A DNA stretch of 64,000 nt from Steroidobacteraceae bacterium. Lineage in GTDB: Bacteria; Pseudomonadota; Gammaproteobacteria; Steroidobacterales; Steroidobacteraceae. Positions 56,626-64,000 of the stretch are shown here, piece after piece. Position 1 is the stretch's first letter; every line of letters begins with the position of its first letter. The position numbers and the translations under genes were made by a program. The stretch covers positions 203,110 to 267,109 of the forward strand of contig JAPZRU010000008.1 of assembly GCA_027531255.1 (NCBI GenBank). The letters are read 5' to 3'. The notes under the pieces were generated by a model, which was given only the letters and a program-made list of their open reading frames with translations, was not told the origin of the DNA and did not search any database.

Positions 56626-58950
56626 TCACAGCGGAAGCTCCGGCGACCCGACCCAGCGGTCGTCGCCCGACGGCCAGCGGACGGGCAGCCCGTGCGCCTC
56701 GGCCCAGTTGCGCCGGCAGGTCGCCAGCGGCGGGAGCCAGTACCCGCGGCGCTCCCGGCCGTCGTCCAGAACCGCCCGGACGCTCGTCGCGCCGCCGGCC
56801 GCCTTCGCCAGCTCCCGGCCCACGCCGGTCTGCAGCTTCAGGTCGCCCCGGCAGAGCGGCTCCGTCGGGACGAAGACCTGCCCGGACTCGTAGTCGTGCG
56901 CGTACAGCGGCGGCTCGCCCGAGCAGAGCAGCTCGTACACGTACCGGGCCGGGCCTCTCAGCGACAGCAGCTTCTGCTCGGCCCGCGCGCTGCTCTCCGG
57001 GATCTCGCCGGGGTGCCAGCCAGTCAGGTCGAGCGTCAGCAGCTCGTGCAGCATCGCGCCGTAGCCGCCGGCCTCCAGCTGCGCGACGACCGCGCGGAAG
57101 TACGCGGTGTCCTTCCGACGGTGCGCGGCCACGTCGACGACGAAGAACCGGCGGTCCAGCACGTCGGTGGGCACGACCCACTTCTCGTTGCTGGCCATCA
57201 TGAGGTGGATGTAGTTCGGCTGCGTCTCGACGTCGCGGCCCTTCGCCTCGATGGCGATGGTCGGTTCCGTGATGAGCGACTTGAGAACGCTCTCGTGCTT
57301 CTTGTCGCCCGCGTAGAACGCCTCGTCGGCGAACAGCAGCACGCAGTCGCGCAGGTGCTGGTTGAAGTTGCCGACGAGGTGCGACGGCTGCGACACGGGC
57401 AGGAAGTGCCGCCCGAACAGCCTGCCGAAGTGGCGGATGGGGAAGCCCTTGCCGACGCCTTGATCGCCGCGCAGCACCACGGCGGTCTCGGCCGGCTCGC
57501 CCGGCTTCTGCACCGCGCGGGCCATCCAGCGCAGCAGGTACGCGAAGTGCACCTCGTTGCCGCTGCAGACGTTCTCGAGCAGGTGGCCCTTGAGCAGCGA
57601 CCAGTCGCCCGGCACCGGGTCGTACGCGAAGCCACGCCACAGGTTGTAGTAGCCGTCGCGCTCCGGCGCGCCCGGCGCGAACACGAGGAAGTCGTACTGG
57701 CGGCGCTGCGCGTGGTCCAGCCACCAGTGCCCGAGGCGCTTCATCACGAGGCCGCCGTCCGCCTTCCTGCCGGCCTCGACCTGCCGGTGCATGTACGAGT
57801 TGCGAAAGTCGTCGAACGACTGGAACGTGAGCCGGTGCCGGTCGAAGGCGGCGTCGTACACCTCCTCGACCACGCGCGTCTTGCCGCCGATGTTCCGCGC
57901 GACGAAGTGCCGCTCGTTCAGCTCGCGCAGCTCGGGCTCGTCGGCCTCCCGCTTCGCGCGCTCGATCTGCCGAAGCGCGTACCGCTCGGCGTTGCGGCCG
58001 CATTCCAGGACCGACGCGCTGATCTTGAAGTCCGGGTCGGTGAGCACCGAGAAGATGACGTCGTCGGGCACCTTGGCCCGGACGAGCTGACACGCGACGT
58101 CGAACACCCACGCGCTGCGGGAGTTGTCGCGCGGCTTCGGGCGCTCGTCGTCCTTGCCGTGGAGGATGGCGACCTTGATGCGATCGTCCACGCCGTACTG
58201 GTCCAGATCGTCGAGGCTGGCGAGTCGGCGCACGCTCGTCGGCGCGACGACCCTCGGCGGCTGCTCGGCGGCGGCGCGCTGCTGCGCGTCGGCCATCTTG
58301 AACAGGCCCAGCGGGTGCACGTTGTCCCAGCTCGCGCTGGCGATCTTCGTCGCGCGCGGGGTTCGACCCCTCGCGCGCTTCCTCGCGTCGGGGAAGTTGA
58401 CGGTGCCGGGCAGCCGCAGGATCCGGTCGATGTTGAAGCAGTGGTCGCCGCCGAGGACCAGCTCCAGGCGCTTGTTGTAGAGGTCCATCCGCTCGATGTC
58501 GTCGGGACCGTCAAGCGCGACTGGCTCCTGCAGCTTCCACACGGCCTGGTAGCCGTTGCCGCTGTCGACGATGCACGTCGGTTCCGGCACACCGGCCGGG
58601 CGCTTCGCCGTGAGCGTCGCCAGCATGCGCTCGCGCTCCGGCACGAAGTCCTCGCCCGCGCGCGGGTCGAGGTCGACGTGCAGGAACCGCACGCTGGCCA
58701 GCTCCTCCTTCTTGGCCTTCGCGTCGGGCACGCGCGGCTCGTTGACGGCCCAGTAGACGCCGCGCTCTGCCTCGTGCTGGATCTGCAGCCACTGCCGCAC
58801 GTCGTCGGCACAGCGGAGCGTCCCGTCGAACGTGCGCGCGTGCGGTGCGCCCCGTGACCTGGTGTCGAGCGCGTACAGCGTCCACGGCCCGCCGGGCAGC
58901 AGCTGCCGCAGGAAGAGCAGCGCGTGCTCGACGTCAGGCGTTGGAGTCAC
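56626..58950 (-). CDS. Satellite replication protein: primase plus SF3 helicase
   Basis: 774 aa. The N-terminal third looks like an archaeo-eukaryotic-type primase, with FLHVDLDPRAG as the metal-binding Asp pair, CIVDSGNGYQAVWKL and FNIDRILRLPGTVNFPDARK. The C-terminal part is a DUF5906/virulence-associated E-like helicase: Walker A LRGDQGVGKGFPIRHFG, Walker B region CVLLFADEAFYAGDKK, then IHLMMASNEKWVVP. This is the primase-helicase fusion of P4-like satellites. GTG start overlapping the AlpA-type gene by 17 bases. Confidence 0.9.
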   Translation of the reverse strand: MTPTPDVEHALLFLRQLLPGGPWTLYALDTRSRGAPHARTFDGTLRCADDVRQWLQIQHEAERGVYWAVNEPRVPDAKAKKEELASVRFLHVDLDPRAGEDFVPERERMLATLTAKRPAGVPEPTCIVDSGNGYQAVWKLQEPVALDGPDDIERMDLYNKRLELVLGGDHCFNIDRILRLPGTVNFPDARKRARGRTPRATKIASASWDNVHPLGLFKMADAQQRAAAEQPPRVVAPTSVRRLASLDDLDQYGVDDRIKVAILHGKDDERPKPRDNSRSAWVFDVACQLVRAKVPDDVIFSVLTDPDFKISASVLECGRNAERYALRQIERAKREADEPELRELNERHFVARNIGGKTRVVEEVYDAAFDRHRLTFQSFDDFRNSYMHRQVEAGRKADGGLVMKRLGHWWLDHAQRRQYDFLVFAPGAPERDGYYNLWRGFAYDPVPGDWSLLKGHLLENVCSGNEVHFAYLLRWMARAVQKPGEPAETAVVLRGDQGVGKGFPIRHFGRLFGRHFLPVSQPSHLVGNFNQHLRDCVLLFADEAFYAGDKKHESVLKSLITEPTIAIEAKGRDVETQPNYIHLMMASNEKWVVPTDVLDRRFFVVDVAAHRRKDTAYFRAVVAQLEAGGYGAMLHELLTLDLTGWHPGEIPESSARAEQKLLSLRGPARYVYELLCSGEPPLYAHDYESGQVFVPTEPLCRGDLKLQTGVGRELAKAAGGATSVRAVLDDGRERRGYWLPPLATCRRNWAEAHGLPVRWPSGDDRWVGSPELPL

Positions 58951-59242
58951 GCGCCACCATCCACGCGTCGAGGTCGGCGACCGTGAAGCGCACGACCTTG
59001 CGGTCTCCGGGGCGGTGCGAGCGCGGCCCTGCGCCCTGCTCGACGGCGCAGCGCAGCGCCTTCGGCGTCATGCCGAGGTAGTGCGCGGCCTCGTCGTAGC
59101 TGAGGTACTTGCGCGGCGTGACCGGTAGGTCACCGGCCTTGATGGCCTGCTCATGCGCCGCGCGGATATGCGCGGGCAACTCGGCCTTCAATGCGTCGAG
59201 AATCGTCTGCACCCACTCCGGGTGCGCCCCATCGGTGGACAT
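58934..59242 (-). CDS. AlpA/excisionase-type HTH protein
   Basis: 102 aa. A winged MerR/AlpA-like DNA-binding domain at the C-terminus: YLSYDEAAHYLGMTPKALRC, HRPGDRKVVRFTVADLDAWM. Such proteins act as excisionases or activate satellite genes on helper infection. It is translationally coupled to the replication gene, so it probably switches replication as well as excision. Confidence 0.85.
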   Translation of the reverse strand: MSTDGAHPEWVQTILDALKAELPAHIRAAHEQAIKAGDLPVTPRKYLSYDEAAHYLGMTPKALRCAVEQGAGPRSHRPGDRKVVRFTVADLDAWMVARDSNA

Positions 59243-59580
59243 ACTCGCGGTCCTGTCGTCGAGGCAGAACGGAGTTCCTCCGCGGTCGCCCGCGGACGCG
59301 CGCCTCTGCGATGGCGCGACGTTGTTCTGGTTCTCCGTTTCTGTCGACGCGGGGTCGGCTCTGGTGCCGACCGCCTATCCGCGCGGTTCGCCCGAGGCCC
59401 GATGGACACGGGTGGGCGATGTGCCGCGGATTCTTGCCTGCCGGCGCCGCGTGCGCAAGGGAGTTTGGGATCTAAATGCCGCTGAAGGCCGCGCGGCACT
59501 AGGAGGGCAGAGCTACGAAGTCGCGCTCTGCCGCAAGCGTGCCGCCGCGGTCGGCGTTACGGCCTCACGACTGCGCCCTG
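59243..59580. other. 338-bp non-coding gap in the element
   Basis: Upstream of the AlpA-type gene. No convincing open frame with codon bias and no clear promoter, hairpin or repeat was found; presumably it holds the leftward promoter of the AlpA-replication operon. Confidence 0.4.
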
Positions 59581-60258
59581 CTAGTCGCTCGGTGGTTTGT
59601 CACACTTCGTCGAGCCGGCAGTGGGCGGCGTCTTGTCGGGGCGCTCGGGATGGTAGACGCCATAGGCTTTCATCCGGCCCTGCTCGTAGGTCACCCACAG
59701 GTTGTAAGGCCGGAAGTAGAACCTGCGGGACAGCCCGTCTTCTGATGGCTCGACGAAGGAGGGGTCGCCGAAGCGTGACTGGACCGCTTCGAGTGAGTCC
59801 CACGCGCTGACGCCGTCGAGGCTGGGCGCATTCAAGAGCGAGCCGTTGCTGGCGACGATGCGCACATTCCACGCGCCCACGTCGCGCTTGAACGAGACTA
59901 GGAACGCGGTCTCGATCTGCTCTTCGGTGCCCTCTAGGGCATAGACGTACTGCGTCCAAATTGGATCGTTCTCGATCTTGCAGATGTACGCCGGACGCCC
60001 CTTCAGAAACTTCACGTCGTCTTCGGAAGCGCCGAGCTTCACGCCGTTCAACTCGTTGAATGGCTTCGGCCTGTCCACGAGCCGGCTCACGGGCGCCCAC
60101 GCGACCGCGACCGCGACACCGACGCCGGTCAGGACGAGGAGGCCGATGCTCGCGCGCTTCAGGCCCGTGCCCCACCGCCAACGGTCCTTTGTGACGGCGT
60201 ACAGCGCGACGATTCCGAGGAACAGACACCCCAGAAAGATCCCTGTGCCTACGCTCAT
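59581..60258 (-). CDS. Two-helix membrane protein of the element, unknown function
   Basis: 225 aa. Helices at about 5-22 (IFLGCLFLGIVALYAV) and 35-55 (RASIGLLVLTGVGVAVAVAW), then a soluble domain of about 165 residues: FNELNGVKLGASEDDVKFLK, TQYVYALEGTEEQIETAFLV, WDSLEAVQSRFGDPSFVEP. The soluble part resembles small SmpA/OmlA-type modules in which a short peptide is gauged for helix start. It is not needed for satellite replication, so it may be cargo such as superinfection exclusion. That is inference from position and membrane topology. Confidence 0.7.
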   Translation of the reverse strand: MSVGTGIFLGCLFLGIVALYAVTKDRWRWGTGLKRASIGLLVLTGVGVAVAVAWAPVSRLVDRPKPFNELNGVKLGASEDDVKFLKGRPAYICKIENDPIWTQYVYALEGTEEQIETAFLVSFKRDVGAWNVRIVASNGSLLNAPSLDGVSAWDSLEAVQSRFGDPSFVEPSEDGLSRRFYFRPYNLWVTYEQGRMKAYGVYHPERPDKTPPTAGSTKCDKPPSD

Positions 60259-60417
60259 TCCGTGCCCCCCGGTTGGCGCGTAGTTGTTCGTTCTTGACGA
60301 CCCGCGGCTTCCTCACCGCACGTGCATTGTCTCGACGCGTGACCTGATGCGCGAGTGCATCTTTACGGAGGCGGAGAGGGTGATCAGTCCTCTCCGTCCG
60401 CAGCAGGCATCTTCTTC

Positions 60418-61011
60418 TCAGCCGTTCATGTCAAGCCGGCCCTGCATCGGCGGCATCGCGGGCATGTCCTCGGCGTCCCAGTCGCCCGCGTACGGGAGCA
60501 GGAAGTAGCCCACCCGCTTCATCTCCTTCATCGACGGCAGCTCGCCGTGGAAGTGCACCACCACCTTCCGTCCGCCCGACAGCGGGAACACCGCGGTCGT
60601 GACGCCCGGCTCGTCAGTGGTCGTCCTGCCGTTGCTGCTGTTCGCGGCGGCGACCTTCTTCTCGGCGCGCGGCTTCTCTTCCTTCTTCGTCGGCGCGGGC
60701 TTCGCGTTCAGCTTGCGCTCCCACGCCGCGCGGTCGGTGCTCCACTCGTCGAACTCGTTCAGCACGAGGCTCGCGCGCCTCGCGTACTCGTCCACCGTGC
60801 CGCCCGCGACGCTCTTGTTGGCGTTGCTGAAGCGGCGCTTCAGCGTCTCCAAGTTCTCCCGGGCGTACTCGACCGTGCGCTGCTCCGGCTCCAGCAGCGC
60901 GAAGAGCTTGGAACACGCCGTGCGGCGGGCCTGCGCCGTCGCGGAGGGCCAGTAGCTCTTCTCTTCGAGGATCTTCAGGAACTCGAACACTTCATCGAGG
61001 TTAGTTGCCAT
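60418..61011 (-). CDS. SAM-like-domain protein, 197 aa
   Basis: N-terminal domain MATNLDEVFEFLKILEEKSY and SATAQARRTACSKLFALLE resembles the core-binding (SAM-like) domain of tyrosine recombinases, without a catalytic domain. A Lys/Glu-rich linker follows, then a beta-rich C-terminus FPLSGGRKVVVHFHGELPSM. Similar proteins occur beside integrases on mobile elements; role unknown, perhaps a DNA-binding accessory. ATG 61011 follows GGAAG. The upstream M at 61044 lacks a ribosome-binding site. Confidence 0.72.
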   Translation of the reverse strand: MATNLDEVFEFLKILEEKSYWPSATAQARRTACSKLFALLEPEQRTVEYARENLETLKRRFSNANKSVAGGTVDEYARRASLVLNEFDEWSTDRAAWERKLNAKPAPTKKEEKPRAEKKVAAANSSNGRTTTDEPGVTTAVFPLSGGRKVVVHFHGELPSMKEMKRVGYFLLPYAGDWDAEDMPAMPPMQGRLDMNG

Positions 61012-61560
61012 CGTAATGCTTCCTTTCGGTGATACGGTTACCACGACAGCCGGGCGGCTGCCGCAGGGCTATTGTGACGGCAGTGGCCCAGATTGCAAGA
61101 GAGACGCGAAAAGATTTTTCGTCGAGCGCTATGTGGCGTCGTTCAGCCCATGATCTACCGAGACTTTCTGACTACTAGTCAGATGCTATTCGGGAGCCAG
61201 TCTGGCTCCCGCGCCGGCCTCCGGAGATGTTCCCGAGGTCGACGTCAGATGAAATCTGTCTAGACAGCTGTCTAAGCGACGGGGTGTATCGCGTCTCGGC
61301 GGCAAGGCTGACGCACCTTCCGGTGCGCGGAAGGGCATGCAAGGCCCATAGAAACGCGATTCAATTCAATTAAATAGGCGAGGCGGGGGTGACGCTCTGC
61401 ACGGTGCCATGGTGCCCGGGCCACGTGATACTGTCAGCGGTACTGCGTGGGACCTGAGGATCGGCCGGCCGCAAGACGGCCGGCCAGATCTGTACAGACG
61501 GCTGTCTTCGGGTGGGGCTGCTGGCCGGCGAGCGGGGAGCGTGCGTCGGGCGGGCGGCGC
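61012..61560. promoter_or_regulatory. Regulatory region between the SAM-like gene and integrase
   Basis: 549 bases without a gene. It holds inverted repeats at 61167-61183 (TCTGACTA, C, TAGTCAGA), 61192-61210 (GGGAGCCAG, T, CTGGCTCCC), the palindrome CTGTCTAGACAG at 61256, and a 9-bp-stem hairpin GGCCGGCCG at 61463-61485 that may terminate the integrase transcript. A 23-base element at 61254-61276 recurs imperfectly (18/23) at 61488-61510. Likely operators, recombinase arm sites or an origin. Confidence 0.5.
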
Positions 61561-62868
61561 TCACGCGGCTGCGAGGTGGACGGACTGGGCCGGAGTTGGG
61601 CGCGGTTCCGCGAGTCGCATAAGGGCCAGCGCCTCCGGCGGCGCGAGCTTCAGGAAGTACCGCGACATCTGCTCCTGCGACCGGCGCAGCGGCCGGTCGA
61701 GTGCTCGCACGTCGATGTAGCGGCTGTGCACGTCGCGGCGCAGGCGGTGGTTGGAGATCGCCCGCGCGTGGAACTCCGACAGGCCCACGTAGGCCGCGTG
61801 CGTGCACCACGTGTGCCGCAGGTCGTGGCCGTACTTGAAGCCCGGCATGTCGTCCTCCATCAGCCTCGCCACGTGCCCGGACTCGCTGCGGTCGCTCGGG
61901 AACAGGAACGGCGACTCGTACATGGCCGCGCGGTGCGCCTCGCGCAGGCGGCGCAGGCTGGCGACCATCGCCCGGCTGAGCGGGATGTCGTACGCCTTGT
62001 CCTCGCCGCCCTTCGGCCGCGGCTGGTGTAGCACGCGACGGCGCAGGTCGAGGTGCCGCCACTCGGCCGAGAGCAGCGCCGTGCGGCGCGCTGCCGACAG
62101 TAGGAACAGCAGGTGCATCTCGCGGCGGATCGGCGACTTGATCGTGCCCCACTGGGCGAACCAGCCGCGGATCGCGCGGGCGTCCATCAGCGGCGCGTCC
62201 TTCCGCGGCTTCTCCTTGTGCCACGTCACCATGCGGCACGGGTGCTGGTCGGGCAGGTAGCTGTGCGCGGCGCGCGCGAACACGTAGACCGCGCGCAGCA
62301 CGCGCATGCAGTGGTTCGCGTGGTACGGCCCGCCGCCGCCGTCCGTCGGGCGCCCGCGGCGCGCACGACGCTGCTTGTCCTCGTCGGTCAGCGCCTCCTG
62401 CCGGTTCTTGATGCGCTTGTGCCGGTTCGCGACCTCCACGGGGTTCTCGGCCAGCTCCTTCAGCGGGCGGTCGAGCCAGTCGCGCAGCGTGCGCTCCAGG
62501 ACGTCTTCGTACTGCTCGACAGTGCGAGGCGAGGCGTCGACGAGTCGCTGCTCGCGGTAGAGCGCCCACGCCTGCCGCAGAGTGATGCCCGCCGGCTGCT
62601 TGCCCGGCGCGGCCTTGCCGGCGCGCAGCTCCGCGCGCTTCAGCTCGGCCGCCTTCACCGCGTCGGCGACGCTCATGTCAGGGTGGTGCCCGAGCACCTC
62701 CTTGTGCTGGCGCCGCTGCCCGAGCACAGTCAGCTCGGTCTGGAACGTCCAGCTCTTGCGGTCGCGGCCGACGACGAGGAACAGGCCCGGCTTGCCCGAG
62801 GCGCGCGAGTACTGGCCGTGCTCCGCAAGCGCGAGCCGCTCGACGGCGCGGTCTGTGATGAGTGGCAT
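61561..62868 (-). CDS. int: Tyrosine recombinase integrase
   Basis: 435 aa. N-terminal arm-binding domain (DRKSWTFQTELTVLGQRRQH, PDMSVADAVKAAELKRAEL), core-binding domain from about residue 95, and catalytic residues Arg in LLSAARRTALLSAEWRHLDL, HxxR in GHDLRHTWCTHAAYVGL, His/Trp position AISNHRLRRD and the Tyr nucleophile in VHSRYIDV. It would recombine the tRNA-Cys att core. The gene starts 128 bases inside attR and points inward. Confidence 0.93.
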   Translation of the reverse strand: MPLITDRAVERLALAEHGQYSRASGKPGLFLVVGRDRKSWTFQTELTVLGQRRQHKEVLGHHPDMSVADAVKAAELKRAELRAGKAAPGKQPAGITLRQAWALYREQRLVDASPRTVEQYEDVLERTLRDWLDRPLKELAENPVEVANRHKRIKNRQEALTDEDKQRRARRGRPTDGGGGPYHANHCMRVLRAVYVFARAAHSYLPDQHPCRMVTWHKEKPRKDAPLMDARAIRGWFAQWGTIKSPIRREMHLLFLLSAARRTALLSAEWRHLDLRRRVLHQPRPKGGEDKAYDIPLSRAMVASLRRLREAHRAAMYESPFLFPSDRSESGHVARLMEDDMPGFKYGHDLRHTWCTHAAYVGLSEFHARAISNHRLRRDVHSRYIDVRALDRPLRRSQEQMSRYFLKLAPPEALALMRLAEPRPTPAQSVHLAAA

Positions 62869-62995
62869 GAAGCAGGATCTCCGCAGGGCGGGGGCACCAG
62901 ACCATCCGGTGCGCGTGGCCCTCCCTGCGCCTTACTGTTCCTGCAAGTGCCTGCCCGAGCAAAGGAAAGGCGAGGCAAGGCAAGGCATCTAGCGG

Positions 62996-63040
62996 CTGCA
63001 AATCCGTGTACGCCGGTTCGATTCCGGCCGACGCCTCCAA
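62996..63040 (+). repeat. attR, 45-bp direct repeat
   Basis: Second copy of the tRNA-Cys 3' half, identical to 51857-51901. It begins at the anticodon stem and is not a functional tRNA. AAGGC-type short direct repeats at 62961-62987 next to it could be integrase arm sites. Confidence 0.95.
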
Positions 63041-63204
63041 ATTTCGGTGACCCGGCCGTGCCGGCTCCGGCGCAGCGAAGCGCTCTCCCATTCTGATTCC
63101 ATTTCGCTCCGCGCATTCCTGGTCGAAGCGCGCGGGATATCGTTGCCTGAGACGCTCAGCCGCGGCGCAATGTCGTCCGTCCCGAGCCGACAGGGACGCG
63201 CGCG

Positions 63205-64000
63205 ATGTCTGCCGCTGCCGGTGCGCGGCGACCGCGTGCGCCGCCGTTCGTCAATCCGCCGGGCTACGCCCGGCACCGGCCCGAGTCGACGCTGCTGTAT
63301 CGCCTCGTCGAGCAGCACTACCCTGCGTTCCGTGAACTGCGCGCCGAGAGTGGCCGGCCGCTCCCGGTCTACGTGCAGCAGGAGTTCGAGTCGTTCCTGA
63401 AGTGCGGTCGCCTGGAGGAAGGCTTCCTGCGTGTGCGCTGCGAGCAGTGCCACGCGGAGACGCTGGTCGCATTCAGCTGCAAGAAGCGCGGGTTCTGCCC
63501 CTCGTGCGGGGCGCGGCGCATGGCCGAGACGGCGGCGCTACTCGCCGACGAGGTGCTGCCGGACCAGCCGCTGCGCCAGTGGGTGCTGTCGCTGCCGCAC
63601 GCGCTGCGCTTCCTGCTGGCGAGGGACCCGGCGGCGCTGACGCTCGTGCTCGGTGTGGTGTACCGGACGATCGCGCGGCACGTGATCGAGCGCGCCGGAC
63701 TCACGCGCGCGAGCGGTGCGACCGGGGCGATCACCGTGGTGCAGCGGTTCGGCTCGGGTCTGAACCTGAACGTGCACTTCCACCTGCTGTTCCTCGACGG
63801 TGCGTACAGGGCTGTGGGCGGCGAGCCGCCGGTGTTTCAGCCCGCCCCCGCGCCGGGCGCGGTTCTCGCTGCACGCGGGCGTGGACGTGGCGCCGCGCGA
63901 TCGTTCGACGCTCGAGCGGCTGTGCCGGTACATCAGCCGGCCGCCGGTGGCGAGCGAGCGCCTGGCGCTGACGCCCTCGGGACAGGTGCGCTACGCGCTG
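63205..64000 (+). pseudogene. IS91-family transposase, internally deleted and frameshifted, 3' end outside window
   Basis: ATG 63205 opens a good IS91 transposase: zinc-finger part FLRVRCEQCHAETLVAFSC and FCPSCGARRMAETAALLADE, then WVLSLPHALRFLLARDPAAL, ITVVQRFGSGLNLNVHFHLL with the HxH of the HUH nuclease. After PPVFQPAPAP (near 63855) about 100 residues are missing and the sequence resumes one frame over at 63863 as FSLHAGVDVAPRDRSTLERL, CRYISRPPVASERLALTPSG, to the window end. The two catalytic Tyr are not in view. Inactive as it stands. Confidence 0.85.

Larger units (their letters stand above)
51857..63040 (-). mobile_element. Phage-satellite-like integrative element in tRNA-Cys
   Basis: 11.2 kb bounded by perfect 45-bp att repeats. 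In transcription order (leftward) it carries integrase, SAM-like protein, membrane protein, AlpA-type HTH, primase-helicase, repeat block, small-terminase-like protein, coiled-coil protein, large terminase and six small proteins. There are no portal, capsid, protease, tail or lysis genes. This gene set fits a satellite that replicates itself and packages with its own terminase into helper-phage heads. A decayed prophage is the alternative, but the genes are intact, tightly overlapped and colinear, which argues against random decay. Confidence 0.85.

Noticed and set aside
60355..61032. Plus-strand 225-codon frame opposite the SAM-like gene
   Set aside because: Antisense to a gene with a good ribosome-binding site and sensible composition; the frame is His/Arg/Leu-rich with no domain.
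62989..63453. Minus-strand frame ending RRRPESNRRTRICSR
   Set aside because: This peptide is the reverse translation of the duplicated tRNA-Cys 3' half, a well-known false gene. The rest is antisense to the IS91 transposase remnant.

Overview
The window reads as a high-GC chromosome segment from a gammaproteobacterium, probably near Xanthomonadales or Steroidobacterales. The support is a fused aspartokinase-homoserine dehydrogenase in a thrABC operon, a class II DAHP synthase, PhoP/PhoQ-type regulators, aceBA beside an XRE regulator, and the order uvrC-pgsA-tRNA-Gly-tRNA-Cys, which matches the E. coli uvrC-pgsA-glyW-cysT locus. The placement below class is inference. Most genes sit in tight operons with ATGA/GTGA start-stop overlaps. 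Several single genes have a -10 box exactly six bases before the ATG, which suggests leaderless mRNAs.

Layout, core part (1-51.7 kb): the 5' end of an HpnK/ChbG-like deacetylase; a 0.7 kb scar with remnants of a cheY-cheX pair; ygiQ; thrA-thrB-thrC-NERD protein; a GNAT; an M20 peptidase and TatD; a TPR protein and an SGNH hydrolase; fadH; a YgjP-like protease; class I DAHP synthase; an EamA transporter; msrPQ with a Tat-signal gene remnant upstream; an MgtC/DUF4010 membrane protein; a HAD phosphatase; a CpcT-like protein; nudJ-mnmA-acnA; purB-GNAT-DUF7931; fumC-nudL-mazG; glycine-zipper and PepSY envelope proteins leading into a PhoP/PhoQ pair and hrpA; class II DAHP synthase; rluE; an XRE regulator divergent from aceB-aceA; a drastically shortened isocitrate dehydrogenase; a family 5 uracil-DNA glycosylase; uvrC; pgsA; tRNA-Gly; tRNA-Cys.

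Accessory part (51.86-63.04 kb): an 11.2 kb element is integrated in the 3' half of tRNA-Cys, bounded by perfect 45-bp direct repeats. All its recognisable genes run leftward: tyrosine integrase, a SAM-like-domain protein, a two-helix membrane protein, an AlpA-type HTH protein, a primase/SF3-helicase replication protein, a repeat-rich non-coding block, a small-terminase-like protein, a coiled-coil protein, the large terminase, and six small unknown proteins. It has no portal, capsid, tail or lysis gene. It is best read as a phage satellite that carries its own DNA-packaging motor but must borrow particles. This is the most interesting system here. Just beyond the right repeat lies a broken IS91-family transposase that runs off the window.

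How the genes work together: aconitase, fumarase, malate synthase, isocitrate lyase and the truncated isocitrate dehydrogenase are TCA/glyoxylate functions spread over 24 kb, with the XRE regulator probably controlling aceBA through a palindrome in the divergent promoter. UDG, UvrC, two Nudix hydrolases and MazG form a nucleotide-damage theme, and MsrPQ repairs oxidised periplasmic methionine.
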